This document shows positions 43,888 through 55,621 of a DNA stretch of 64,000 nucleotides, in pieces (position 1 is the first letter of the stretch; every line of letters starts with the position of its first letter). Location: the NCBI GenBank assembly GCA_963920635.1, contig OY987299.1, forward strand, positions 70,600,692 through 70,664,691, read 5' to 3'. Source of the stretch: Pseudeuparius sepicola. Its lineage: Eukaryota > Arthropoda > Insecta > Coleoptera > Anthribidae. A program made the translations under genes and the position numbers. The notes under the pieces were generated by a model. That model worked only from the letters and a program-made list of their open reading frames with translations. It made no database searches and was not told the origin of the DNA.

Positions 43888-44289
43888 ATGACAATTGATA
43901 AATTTGGTTCACATATATTTAAAAAGACTAATCAGTCTTTATCAGATCAAGACAATAAACTATATAATATAGTAAAAATAAAAAACGTAAAGCTTTATTA
44001 TAATTTAGTGTTCCCATTTATTGGAACATTAAACAAAACTACTGGAAAATATCATTTGCTGCAGGATCAAAGAGAGACTTATTCATGTCCACTAACTGAA
44101 TGTGAAATAGTTCGTGCCGAGTTCCCTTCCTCTGTTGTTTTGTTAATAAATGATACTGAAATCCTAACTCCCATTGGTATTCGTTTAATGAAAAATGATA
44201 AAATTGCTTTTAAGAAAGCTCAGACTGGAACTTTAACTAACTTTTACGGTGAATTATTGGTGAAGTGTCCTGTAGAACAAGGAGATTAA
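43888..44289 (+). CDS. Small unknown Polinton protein
   Basis: 133 residues, intact, 24 bp after the DUF8207-like stop and 4 bp before the integrase ATG. Alternating hydrophobic strands (KNVKLYYNLVFPFIGTL, SSVVLLINDTEILTPIGIRL) suggest a beta-rich domain. I do not recognise a family. Tight spacing suggests co-expression with integrase. Confidence 0.6.
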   Translation: MTIDKFGSHIFKKTNQSLSDQDNKLYNIVKIKNVKLYYNLVFPFIGTLNKTTGKYHLLQDQRETYSCPLTECEIVRAEFPSSVVLLINDTEILTPIGIRLMKNDKIAFKKAQTGTLTNFYGELLVKCPVEQGD

Positions 44290-44293
44290 AAAT

Positions 44294-45228
44294 ATGAGTA
44301 AAATAATTACGGATGCAAAAAGACAAGTCGTTGAAGAACTTCATAAACCTTCAAGGAGAAACTATCGAAGACGCAGAGAAATTGTTAAAAGTCTCAACGA
44401 TCTTTGGCAAGCGGATCTAGTTGAAATGCTTCCTTATGCCCGCTTTAATAAAGGGTACCGCTACATTTTACTTGTAATCAATGTGTTTTCTAAATTTGTG
44501 TGGGCACAACCTGTTAAGACAAAAAGTGCAAAAGATGTTACTACTGCTATGAAACTCATATTGCTTAAAGTAAAAATACCTCCCTACAATCTACAGACAG
44601 GCATGGGAAAAGAATTTTACAACAAAGATTTTCACAAATTAATGCAAGATTTTAATATCAATCATTATAGTTCTTTTTCAAACTTGAAAGCTAGTGTCGT
44701 AGAGCGGGTTATTCGTACTTTAAAAAATGCTATGTGGAAACAGTATAGTTTGCAAGGTCATTATAAGTGGTTACATCTTTTGCAAGATATTGTTAACAAA
44801 TACAATAATACGAAACATCACACTACATTATTTAAACCGAAAGATGTAACCGTAAACAATGAGAAACAAATTTTGGAAGCTGTATATACGTACCCAAAAA
44901 CTTTTAACCTTAAGACAATTAAATATTCACTTGGTGATTTTGTTCGCATAGGGAAGTTTTTTCAAAAGGGTAGACACCAAACTGGTCAAATGAAATATTT
45001 AAAATTAAAAAAGTTAATATTACCAATCCTCCTACATATGTATTAGAAGATGAAGAGGGAAATGAAATAAAAGGGGGTTTCTATGGAGAAGAACTTCAGA
45101 AAGCGAAGTATGGTGACATCTATTTAATTGAAAAAGTCCTTAGAATGAAAGGAGACAAAATATATGTTAAGTGGTTAGGTATGGATACGAGACACAATAC
45201 TTGGATTGATAAAAATCAATTATCTTAA
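44294..45228 (+). pseudogene. Polinton integrase with chromodomain, frameshifted and active-site mutant
   Basis: Retroviral-type (rve) integrase that would join the element's ends to target DNA. The first frame (44294-45046) has the first catalytic Asp in LWQADLVEM and the Glu in SVVERVIRTLK. The second Asp is replaced by Gly (NLQTGMGKEF, residue 103, codon GGC). A frameshift near 44990 leads into a second frame with PPTYVLEDEEGNEIKGGFY and the chromodomain YLIEKVLRMKGDKIYVKWLG, ending at 45228. A chromodomain at the C-terminus is usual for Polintons and may steer integration. Confidence 0.88.
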
Positions 45229-45310
45229 TTCATGTAATTTTAATGTAAGCCGTTACTTATGTGTATTTTAATTATTGAAATAAAACAACTTAAAACTAAT
45301 TTATGTATGT

Positions 45311-45742
45311 TTATTTTACTTCTTTTTCCACATCTGAACAATTAGTTTCTTCACTACCTTCACAAACAGAACAGTTACAATCATCATCACTGCAGTCACC
45401 ATCATCGTAGTAAATTCGAATAATTGTAGTAATATCTACATCTTCCAAAGGAATATATTTTTTCAAGTCTGACAAGAAACTTTCTAACTTCAACGATTTC
45501 AGCCCCATCACAAAATTTTTCACATTGTTGTCCTCTAAAAATTTTTCACACAAATCAACTGCACTTTGGAACTTTTCTGAACGTGCACGACAATCTTCTT
45601 AAGACAAAATTCGACCCATTCCATATACAGCTTCATGGTCGGCTTCAAATTCCAAATTCGAAAAATGTCTTCTTAACCTCTCAACAGCACTATTCAAGTC
45701 GTGAGCTTCTGGTAACGCAGCTTCGGCATATGCAAACCACAT
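45311..45742 (-). pseudogene. Unknown acidic protein at the Polinton right end, one premature stop
   Basis: ATG at 45742 opens MWFAYAEAALPEAHDLNSAV, helical and alanine-rich. A TAA near 45600 interrupts what is otherwise a 144-codon frame ending at 45311 with an acidic Cys-rich tail (DDGDCSDDDCNCSVCEG). It converges on the integrase. The tail could bind metal. Not recognised; assignment to the Polinton rests on position. Confidence 0.5.
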
Positions 45743-45844
45743 GTTAACATTCGCAAATTACTAGGTTAAACCAGTCAAGTGATTTTGTAAATTTGATGTA
45801 GAAGATGGAGATCCTCAGCTTTTAAACTTAAAATTCAACGATGT

Positions 45845-46453
45845 GGGTGGATCTCAAGTTGGGTGGGAGACCTATCTTTTCTATTGTGGTGAGGATTTGT
45901 GAACTTTGGTTGGTCGTGGTGGTGGGGGGCTACCAATTCTAAAGTGGTGGGGATTTGGGGGCTGGCACTAGGGGGCGGGGTTAGATGGAAAAAATATTAC
46001 CCCCACCCGGAAGGATCGAAGGATCAGTCGCAGTCCCCTCTTATTTACTCTACTTATTTCGGGGTACTTCTGAAAAATTCTAAGAGAACGTTTTTGTTAA
46101 AATTAAAATTTACATAAGAAATTGAATACACTTTATTGCTAAACAAGGTGGTTCATTTTTTTTCTAAAAGCAAATATACTAATTACACAGTTCTACGCCA
46201 CTGGTTGTTCAAGGTGTTTGATAATAACAAGTTTTATGCTAACCGATACCGTTATAACGTGTACCAAATATGACTTAAATATCTCAACTAGTTTGGTAAA
46301 TATTAAATAAATTCCACATATTTCTTACAAATTTAACACCCTGTAACTTTTTTATAAGGTTTTAAAATGATATAGTTTATAGAAGAAAGTGCTGTTATTT
46401 TTTGGTTTTCTATCGCATGTTAAAGTGGCGCAAAATAAAACTGAATCACCCTG
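45845..46453 (-). mobile_element. Inverted-repeat arm, mate of 5832-6715
   Basis: Ends CTGAATCACCCTG then TA. Reverse complement of 5832-6715, lacking the small fold-back found there and carrying about 45 bp extra near 45855-45900. It contains the same G-rich stretch (GGTGGTGGGGGGC, GATTTGGGGGCTGG). No transposase is seen. Confidence 0.65.
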
Positions 46454-46859
46454 TATATAACATGTGATATTTTCTTTTTTCTTCAGCAAGATATGTGGAC
46501 TTAAATTTACAACAAAATCATTTGAAAGATCGCATTTAGCCATGAAATTAAGTCAGTAGTTAGAGATTGAGAGTTGAGAATAGTCCCCCCACCCCTTTTT
46601 TGGTCCCCCCACTCTTTTTTCGTACATTACCCCCCACCCATACTCCCCTGGTAGGCCACGCCCACTTTTCCCCCGCGCATGCGCACCGAGCGCATGACCT
46701 TCCCCCGCACCCGGCACCCATTATACCGGGTAATTGCGGCGTAATGGGTAATTACAATGCCGCCGGTCCATATTTCCGCGAAATTCGCACAATAATTGTT
46801 AATTTGTTGCTCTATTTTAAATAAACCCCTGTGTGAACTGTTCAGTTCAATAAATGTTT
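46454..46859. other. No gene; C-rich stretch
   Basis: 46580-46730 is C-rich and GC-rich with a GGTAATTGCGGC/GGGTAATTAC pair. An AATAAA-like string occurs near 46850, just before LINE sequence starts. Confidence 0.35.
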
Positions 46860-48306
46860 AAGCTCAAATATTATTCCAGTTGTTTGGCGTCAAGCTAAAA
46901 TATGTCCGATTTTTAAAAAGTCAAACAGAGCTGCGATTGAAAATTATCGACCAATATCCATAATATGTAATTTTGCGAAAATACTGGAAGTAGCCATCTA
47001 CAACGAAATCTACCCGCAAGTCTGCCAACTTCTTTCTCCTAATCAGCATGGCTTCATGAAAGGCCGGTCCACACGTACAAATTTAACAATTGTTACGCAG
47101 AGCATAGCCGAGTCCATTGATGCGAGGATGCAGACTGATGTTATCTATACTGACATGACAAAGGCATTTGACCGCCTAGACCAACATACGCTTGTTTCCA
47201 AGTTGCATCGATTCGGTTTTTCTGGTGATTTGGTGGAATTTTTTTGTTCGTACTTACACGATCGCAAACAGTATGTTTTCTTATATGGACACAAGTCCAT
47301 TGAATACTACGCAACATCTGGTGTACCACAGGGATCCGTTTTAGGGCCCCTGTTATTTAATATCTTTGTGAACGACCTGGGAGCGGAATTAAACGTAGAC
47401 CACCTACAATATGCTGACGATCTCAAATTATTCTCTAGAATTGAGTCGGTTAAGGATAGCTATCAGCTGTAACGAAATTTAGAGAGGGTACACGCTTGGT
47501 GCATAAATAATCGACTTACCCTGAACGTGTCTAAATGTAACGTTATGTCATTTACCAACAAATCTACTTATATAAAGCACGATTATCACATTGACAACGT
47601 GACCTTACAGAGACAAGACACGTTCTGCGACTTGGGCATCACTTTTGACAGTAAACTTTCCTTCGTGAAGCACATTAAAAATGTGACTTCCAGGGCTTCT
47701 AAGGCATATAGATTCATTGTGCGCTGCACGCATGACTTCAAGGATTTAGATACTATCAAAGTTCTCTACTACACACTTGTCAGATCAGGGTTGGAGTATT
47801 CCTCTGCCGTGTGGTCACCTCTATTTTAAGTGCATATCTGTGCAATCGAAAACATACAAAGAAAATTCTTAAAATATCTTACTTTTAAACAAACTGGGGT
47901 CTACCCCGAACGGGGGTTTCCGCACGACGAATTACTCAAACAGCACCACTTCACGTCTCTGAGTATCCGGATCCGGATCAAACCATACTATACAAAATTC
48001 TAAACAACTTAATTGACTGCCCTAGGTTGCTCCAAATGATAAACACGGCAAAATTGTCTATTGTTATGTTATATATATGTATATGTTAAAAGACATTTTC
48101 TTCACTAACAGATTATCGAAAATACTATTCCTCTTTGTTTGTTAATTCACATTATCCATTATCTTACTATGAACATGTTGCTACTCCCACTTTTGTGTAT
48201 ACATACCTATTAATGTATTATTTACTGTACATGAATGTTTTTCTTTTAAAGTTGTGACTTATCCTGTAATTGGGCACATACCTGTTGGTTATTTAAATAA
48301 ATAAAT
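46860..48306 (+). pseudogene. 5'-truncated LINE reverse transcriptase
   Basis: RT domain of an APE-type LINE distinct from the other one: ENYRPISIICNFAKILE, LSPNQHGFMKGRST, YTDMTKAFDRLDQ, GVPQGSVLGPLLFNIFVNDL, LQYADDLKLFS, LGITFDSKLSFVKHI. In-frame stops occur at 47470 and 47829, and further frameshifts follow. The 3' end is a TAAATAAATAAA tail at about 48292-48304. Starts abruptly near 46860, as expected for 5' truncation during target-primed reverse transcription. Confidence 0.85.
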
Positions 48307-48317
48307 TTTACGGTTAA

Positions 48318-48810
48318 GTACCGTTTGTACACGAAGAAATATTTAAAATAGATATAATCGCTCTCATTTCCCGCGTTTTTTGACTAATTACATGATTTAT
48401 CTCCTTTGCAATGAAAAAAATACAATGTACTGCTCTGTATACTGTATTAGACTCTATTTACGCAGGTTACGTTCCGTATGTACGTGAAGAAGTAGTTAAA
48501 ACAGGTGCAAGTACTCTCATTTCCCGCGTTGTTTGACTAATTCCACTTTTTACCCCTTGCAATGAAAAAAAAAACATTACATGAACTGCACTGTATACTG
48601 TATTATACTCTATTTACGCATAATAAATGTTAATTTATTGGCTACGTACCGTTTATACCTACATAACTATTTAAAAAATAAGCTCTTACTATCATTTCCC
48701 CCACATTTTCGACTAATCACACAATAATTTATCCCCCTTGCAATGAAAAACGTTACATGTACTACACTGTATGGCATATTATACCCTATTTTCAAGTAAT
48801 AAACAAAAAA
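48318..48810 (+). repeat. Three diverged tandem units of about 155-175 bp
   Basis: Units share GTACCGT or GTTCCGT, then CTCATTTCCCGCG, GACTAATTACA-like, CCTTGCAATGAAAAA and CTGTATACTGTATTA, starting near 48318, 48472 and 48645. Directly follows the LINE tail. Non-coding. Confidence 0.7.
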
Positions 48811-49337
48811 TAAATTCTATATGTCCTACATCTACTAAAATCTGAAATGTTCAGATTCCCCCACGTAATTAGTTTGTGACGTCACAGCCAACGCCCCTAG
48901 AAATGTTCAAACAAAGGATTGTACTTACTTTAAACTGAATAGGTACTCCTGGTACTCCTAAGAAGTGTGAGGATATCGGAAAACACTCAATCAAAGAAAC
49001 AATTAAAAACAGATTCAAAGCATGAGTGCCCTCTAACATTCCTTATTATATATAACTGCATTTGTTCTCATCAAAAGCACCAGCGCCCCGAAAACAGTCT
49101 CTCTATAGCACACGCGCGATTTATCGAAGCAAGCACTGCCACAGCAAACACCCGTCACAGAAATACTGTGCACCGTTATATCGTGTCAATTGGCTTGAAA
49201 GCAATCGCGACATATTTAATTATGCGAAAATATACCCACGAAACAAATAACGTGGCGTCCCGGCGACCATTTTTAATACAGAACGGCTTTTGCCGAGCCG
49301 TCCTGAGACAAAGGGCGTTATGCCACATACTTTCCCT
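48811..49337. other. No gene recognised
   Basis: One 145-residue frame on plus (48967-49404) starts on an alternative codon, lacks motifs and runs into the palindrome arm, so I regard it as chance. Confidence 0.35.
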
Positions 49338-49406
49338 AAAATTCAAATACCCACACGGCTCCTTTATACCTACCTTGACACGGGCCTCTCTATTTGTAGT
49401 TTAATC

Positions 49407-50083
49407 TAAGCATCAAGTCAGTGACTTGACAACATTGTTTTAAAGCCAACACAGGTTTTAACACCTGTTCTGCCAACTTTATAAAGGCTGATATTGATTT
49501 TTCTCTCGATTCACAGAAAGCGCATGCGCAACAAAATCTGGGGATGCAGAGGCACAGTAGCGTAGTAGAAATAAAAAAAGCAATGCTTTAATATACGAGT
49601 ACCTACATGTACTAGAGGAATTAAAGCTGATAAAGTAATTTATGAAAAACCAACGCCTTAATTCATGCATTGATACTTTTAGTTTTGGATACCTATAAAA
49701 TAAAACATTAACATATTCATATACCCCCTACCAGAATAAAAAAAGATATTTATACTGGATGTACACCCTTGCGGAAGGAGGCCACACGTAGTTTAAAAAA
49801 GAAACATTAAAATTTTATCGTAGACAGAGTCGAGTATTGTCACCTGATAATTGTGAAATCTAGACTCCTCGCAAAACGTTTTAGTGCTATAAAATTATTA
49901 TCTAACCACATCTATGACTTCAAGCATATCCATGCATACTCCTATTTATTCAAACAACAGTAAAAATTAACATCTTATCTGGAAGCAATACCCTGCCACC
50001 ATATTTCCAAATAAAACTCTGATCAAATTAGTTCAAAATGAAGTTTTCTTTCTCGATATAAAATTATTAAAGCCCACAAAAAC
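49407..50083. other. Palindrome arm, no gene
   Basis: Non-coding sequence preceding the BEL/Pao integrase fragment. It includes TTTATAAAGG near 49475 and has its mirror image at about 55640-56270. Confidence 0.4.
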
Positions 50084-51168
50084 TTGTCACCTAATAGTAA
50101 ACTCAGTAGTCCATTTCTCGACAATGAAAATATTATAAGAGCAGGTGGTAGACTTGTAAATTCTCAATTATCTTATGATAATATACATCCAATAGTGTTA
50201 CCTAACAAACATGTTTTTACTCGTCTAATAATACAACATGAACATATACGCAGTTTACATGCCGGAGTTCAAGGTACACTTTCCCATATAAGACAAAAAT
50301 ATTGGCCTCTTCACGTAGGCAAAATAATAAATCAGTTTTAAGAAATTGTATACCTTGTTTCCGCGCTAAACCTTTAAATACTTACCAACAGATGGGACAA
50401 CGTCGTATAAATATTTTTAGAGTATTTGCTAGTTGCGGTATTGATTACGCGGGACCTTTTGACCTAAGAGAAGGTAAGACAAAAAAATCGCAAGATAGTA
50501 AAATCATATATTTGTATATTCTTCTGTTTGGCTACCAAGGCTTGTCATTCAGAATTGGTTAGCGCATTAACTATCGATGCCTTTTTACCTGTTTTAAAAA
50601 GATTCGTGGCCAGACGGGGTCTACCATCTGATTTGTATTCCGACAATGCCACTAATTTCCTCGAAGCGAATAATGTTCTTCTAGATGTAATATGTAATTA
50701 AAAAAATCAAGAAGTGCGATGAATTTAATCACTACTTAGTTGCTTCTATCCCAAGACCCTAACGATTTCCAAGCATTGACTCCTGGACATTTCTTAATTG
50801 GTAAAGCATTGACCTCAGTTCCCGAATTACCAATAATACATACACCAGTTAACCATATAAAGCGATATCAGCATATTCAACGAATGGCTCAGAGTTTTTT
50901 GGTTAAAATGGAAGAACAAATATCTGCACAATCTTCAGGAACGTTATAAATGGAAATTTTAAAAAATGTTGTAAATATCATTGGGTCTCTTGTGCTGTTA
51001 AAAGAAGACAATTCACCTTCTATGTATCGACCGATAGGTCCAATTACACAAGTACATCCTGGCGAAAACGGCTACGTGAGGGTGGTAACAGTTTTAACTT
51101 CCAACGGAACTTTTAAGAGGGCTATCAACAATGTGTGCCTACTTCCTGTAGAAAATCCCGGTTATTGA
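50084..51168 (+). pseudogene. BEL/Pao integrase remnant, left arm
   Basis: Frame 50084-50341 has the zinc-binding N-terminus (ENIIRAGGRLVNSQLSYDNI, HPIVLP, HEHIRSLHAG). After frameshifts come NCIPCFRAKPLNTYQQMGQR and GIDYAGPFDLREG of the catalytic core, then RFVARRGLPSD-like sequence near 50610. The C-terminus is in 50740-51168 (LTPGHFLIGKALTSVPELP; VHPGENGYVRVVTVLTSNGT). At least four frameshifts or stops. Gag, protease and reverse transcriptase are absent, so only the pol 3' part remains. Confidence 0.8.
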
Positions 51169-51736
51169 TAAATTGTGGACGCTTAAATGAGTGCTGTTTC
51201 CGGATATGAATATTCAAGAATAATTTATAAGTTTCTTTTTCTAATTGTACATTTTCGAAATAACATTTGCTAGTAATTGAAACCTGTACACTTTCAAGGG
51301 CGGCGAAATGTTATCGCATTTTCAAATAATATCTGTGAATTAAGTATCACCCTAATATTTAGCGTAATTATTGCTGTAATCTTAATAATAAAAAGACAAG
51401 TATATGTCATAATAATAAAATATAAATGCTAAAAAGTCGTCAAACATTTTATTAGATAAAATACCAAAGTATTTGATCTATAATAATTTATCAAGTTGGA
51501 AAATCCTTCATTAGAAAATACAGTCAAAACATCGAGGGAAAAGAGATATAAATCTCAAGAAAACATTAAAGTGCAAGTTCGCTTTCATGTAAACTGTAAC
51601 TATTTTATGAAGAAACCTCAAAATATCACGCTTCTACAGAATGCACATGCGCAATGTGGAAAGCACTTGACTATACAGGGAGCACTAGAGAACCATGAAA
51701 ACACAATAATTCAAGGCTATGGGTAGGTGTTAGATA
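51169..51736. other. Probable BEL/Pao 3' end, no gene
   Basis: Follows the pol stop. A 76-residue frame at 51496-51726 is mirrored in the other arm but starts on TTG and has no motif. It could be LTR sequence; LTR limits cannot be fixed. Confidence 0.35.
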
Positions 51737-54323
51737 CAGGGTGCACCAGACGGATACAAATACAGGGAAGTGTTAAAAAAATTGGTATTGAGATTACAAA
51801 TTAAAATATATATATTCTATTCTTGTGACAGACTCATATTATATCTAATTATGTCTATAAGGTATTATACCCGATTGATGTAAGAAGACTGGATTTTGTC
51901 AGATGGCAGTTCCTCACAAAACCCCTAGGAATTTTCTATTTTGCTCTCGTTATTACTTTTTGTGTTATGCAAATGGCCTCGTTTCTGACCTGAACTTATG
52001 AGCCGATCGCATTTTGCTGCATTGATGCCAACTTAGGATGTCAAAATTACCAATAGAAAGTCCCGGTAACAACAAAGGCAATTAGATTTTCATTGTAGAC
52101 TAATTTTAATTGTCTAATATCAGATTTACAAAATGAGGCGCTGAGGACCATAGCGAACCATCCCACAAAATTCTTGATATCTAGGTAAGTACGGTCTTAT
52201 GTAGTAAAATATACAATTTTTCATGCCAAAGCGGACCAAATGAGCCTTAGCTACTCTACTACAGATAGCAGCACCAAAGAGGATGGTCCACATGGATTAG
52301 ACTAGCAAAATCTTCATGTCATAATGAACTATGCAGCTTATTCCACTTTGTCATTGGGAGAAATTTAATACGTTGCAGTGCGTTCGGTCTATTGAAACGA
52401 CTACAGCTGTCAAATATTCAAAATTTTAAGTATTATATTTAGGTATGTGTATCAAAAGAAAAATTAACATCCACAGCGCCAGAGCAGAGATCAATTAAGA
52501 TGATGTTGATAAAACTATTACACTACTAAAAATGCGTTACAATAATATTATTCAACGGGTAAGACACCTCGGTAATTTAGTTCATACATAAATCAGTGGT
52601 ACCAGCCCCACTATTTCATTTTTTGTCACAATATTTTGTTATTGTCCATCAGTATTTTATAGTAGGATTGAAAAGTGAGGTTATGGGTATAACCCAAAGA
52701 CTGTGGATACGAATAAAAATCATTCTGTACATAAAATAGTTTGTGAGATATTTTAAAGTGTAATTTCCTATATTTTAAAGTTTATTTGATATAAAGTTGG
52801 AAAATAAGACCCCGGTATAATAGGTATGAATAGTAAAGAGAACTGGGATAGCATCTGTTCAAATTATTTTAACTATAGAAAACATTGAATACCATAATAA
52901 TTTCAGGTAAAGTTTACCCACAAGTGTTTAAATATAAAAATATAAAATTATACTTTATTACAACTTGATATTAATTATTCATTATACAGTGTGCCCCAAA
53001 TATGTAAAGTGTACGTAAACTATTAAAAATAACTGTAAACACACCCACGCAGTCACACACGACACACAATTCGTCGCATTCTATAAATTATATTATTTAT
53101 TTTTACATATTTGTATAATGAATAATTAATATCAAGTTGTAATAAAGTTTAATTGGTAATTTTTTTGATTTCTTATATTTTTATATTTAAACACTTGCGG
53201 GTAAACTTTACCTGAAATTATTATGGTATTCAATGTTTTCTATAGTTAAAATAATTTGAACAGATGCTATCCCAGTTCTCTTTACTATTCATACCTATTA
53301 TACCGGGGTCTTATTTTCCAACTTTATATCAGATAAACTTTAAAATATATAGACCGTCAAACAGTGACAGATTTTCCTTACTGATTTTCTTATTTATGGG
53401 TTGAAAGGTAAATCGATGCTGAGTCGGAAAATAGTAATTTTAAGTTTGGCCTCCGGGGAAAATTATGGAAAATTCGATTTTTCAAAACAGAAAAAAGGTA
53501 CCGATTCTCACTTATACCATGTTCACCGTATGATTTCTTATACTATTCCGACCTCGAAAACCCAAAGGCATAAGTGTAGCGTGTGGAAAAAGGGTTGAAT
53601 TAAGCAGATCACACAAAAATGACTTGGTTTACTGACTCGTCAGTTATGCTGTTCGAAATGGTGAAAACTTATATCCTTACTAGCCCAAAAATTGATTGGC
53701 AGAAATGACGCGTGGGGAAAAATGCACTTTTAAGTCGGAAATTTTTTTTTCGTTAACTGATTTCTGCACTTATGCCTCTGAAACTATAGAAAGTTTTATT
53801 GCAATTCATTTTATCCCTGACAAAATCAGTTGACGAAATAAAAATTGTATGTTTTACTACATAAGACCGTGCTTATTGAGATATCAAGAATTTTGTGGGA
53901 TGGTTCGCTATGGTCCTCAGCGCCTCATTTTGTAAATCTGATAATTAGACAATTAAAATTAGTCTATACTGAAAATCGAATTGCCTTTGTTGTTACCGGG
54001 ACTTTCTATTGGTAATTTTGATATCCTAAGTTGGCATCAATGCAGCAAAATGCCATCGGCTCATAAGTTCAGGTCAGAAACGAGGCCATTTGCATAACAC
54101 AAAAAGTAATAACGAGAGCAAAATAGAAAATTCCTAGGGGTTTTGTGAGGAACTGCCATCTGACAAAATCCAGTCTTCTTACATCAACCGGGTATAATAC
54201 CTTATAGACATAATTAGATATAATATGAGTCCGTCACAAGAATAGAATATATATTTTAATTTGTATTCTCAATACCATTTTTTTTAACTCTTCCCTGTAT
54301 TTGTATCCGTCTGGTGCACCCTG
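51737..54323. mobile_element. Fold-back element forming the palindrome centre
   Basis: Ends CAGGGTGCACCAGACGGATA and its reverse complement, with TA at 51735-51736 and 54324-54325. Arms of about 480 bp continue beyond the element into the flanking BEL sequence, so the palindrome is larger than the transposon. The interior has no coding motif and is partly an inner palindrome. Confidence 0.6.
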
Positions 54324-54958
54324 TATCTAACACCTACCCATAGCCTTGAATTATTGTGTTTTCATGGTTCTCTAGTACTCCCTGTATAGTCAAGTGCTTT
54401 CCACATTGCGCATGTGCATTCTGTAGAAGCGTGATATTTTGAGGTTTCTTCATAAAATAGTTACAGTTTACATGAAAGCGAACTTGCACTTTAATGTTTT
54501 CTTGAGATTTATATCTCTTTTCCCTCGATGTTTTGACTGTATTTTCTAATGAAGGATTTTCCAACTTGATAAATTATTATAGATCAAATACTTTGGTATT
54601 TTATCTAATAAAATGTTTGACGACTTTTTAGCATTTATATTTTATTATTATGACATATACTTGTCTTTTTATTATTAAGATTACAGCAATAATTACGCTA
54701 AATATTAGGGTGATACTTAATTTACAGATATTATTTGAAAATGCGTTAACTTTCACCGCCCTTGAAAGTGTACAGGTTTCAATTACTAGCAAATGTTATT
54801 TCAAAAATGTACAATTAGAAAAAGAAACTTATAAATTGTTCTTGAATATTCATATCCGGAAACAGCACTCATTTAAGCGTCCACACTTCGTCAATAACCG
54901 GGATTGCCGAAATGCGGAGAACGTGGAGAAGAAAAATGCCACATAATACTAGAAGCAA

Positions 54959-55621
54959 CTAAGTAGTGATTAAATTCATCGGACTGCTTGATTTTTTTTT
55001 AATTACATCTAGAAGAACATTATTCGCTCCGATGAAATTAGTGGCATTGTCGGAATACAAATCAGATGGTAGACCCCGTCTGGCCACGAATCTTTTTAAA
55101 ACAGGTAAAAAGGCATCGGTAGTTAATTCGCTAACCAATTCTAAATGAAAAGCCTTGGTAGCCAAACAGACGAATATACAAATACATATATGATTTTACT
55201 ATCTTGCGATTTTTTTTTTACCTTCTCTTAGGTCAAATGGTCCTGCGTAATCAATACCGCAACTAGCAAATACTCTAGAAATATTTACACGACAGCTAGG
55301 AAGTTGACCCATCTGTTGGTAAGTATTTAAAGGTTTAGCGCGGAAACAAGGAATACAATTTCTTAAAACTGATTTATTATTTTGCCTACCGTGAAGAGGT
55401 CAATATTTTTGTCTTATATGGGAAAGTGTACTTTGAACTCCGGCATGTAAACTGCGTATATGTTCATGTTGTATTATTAGACGAGTAAAAACATGTTTGT
55501 TAGGTAACACTATTGGATGTATATTATCATAAGATAATTGAGAATTTACAAGTATACCACCTGCTCTTATAATATTTTCATTGTCGAGAAATGGATTACT
55601 GAGTTTACTATTAGGTGACAA
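54959..55621 (-). pseudogene. BEL/Pao integrase remnant, right arm
   Basis: Mirror of the left fragment: zinc-binding part at 55621-55400 (NENIIRAGGILVNSQLSYDN) and catalytic core at 55165-54959 (TKAFHLELVSELTTDAFLPV, RRGLPSDLYSDNATNF, containing the second catalytic Asp). Frameshifts separate them. The C-terminal part present in the left arm is deleted. Here the core reads through more cleanly than in the left copy. Confidence 0.75.

Larger units (their letters stand above)
9616..45742 (+). mobile_element. Decayed Maverick/Polinton virus-like DNA transposon with nested insertions
   Basis: The span is defined by Polinton hallmark genes: PolB, MCP, PX, PRO, packaging ATPase and integrase with chromodomain. 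Subtracting the large insertions (13685-20818, about 21300-23800, 24606-25208, 30244-42412) leaves about 14 kb, close to the usual 15-20 kb. Its own terminal inverted repeats and 6-bp target duplication were not found, so the ends given are gene limits. Coding order: unknown ORF, PolB and two small genes on plus; five genes on minus; then ATPase, DUF8207-like, small ORF and integrase on plus; one minus gene at the right end. Confidence 0.9.

Noticed and set aside
5832..46453. A single active 40 kb cut-and-paste element
   Set aside because: The arms carry no transposase, the interior is a Polinton with its own nested insertions, and such size is implausible for a TA-targeting element. Sequential insertion is simpler.
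48967..49404. 145-residue ORF
   Set aside because: Non-ATG start, no motif, crosses into the palindrome arm.
51496..51726. 76-residue ORF duplicated at 54334-54564 as a conserved gene
   Set aside because: The duplication is explained by the palindrome, and the frame opens on TTG with no motif.
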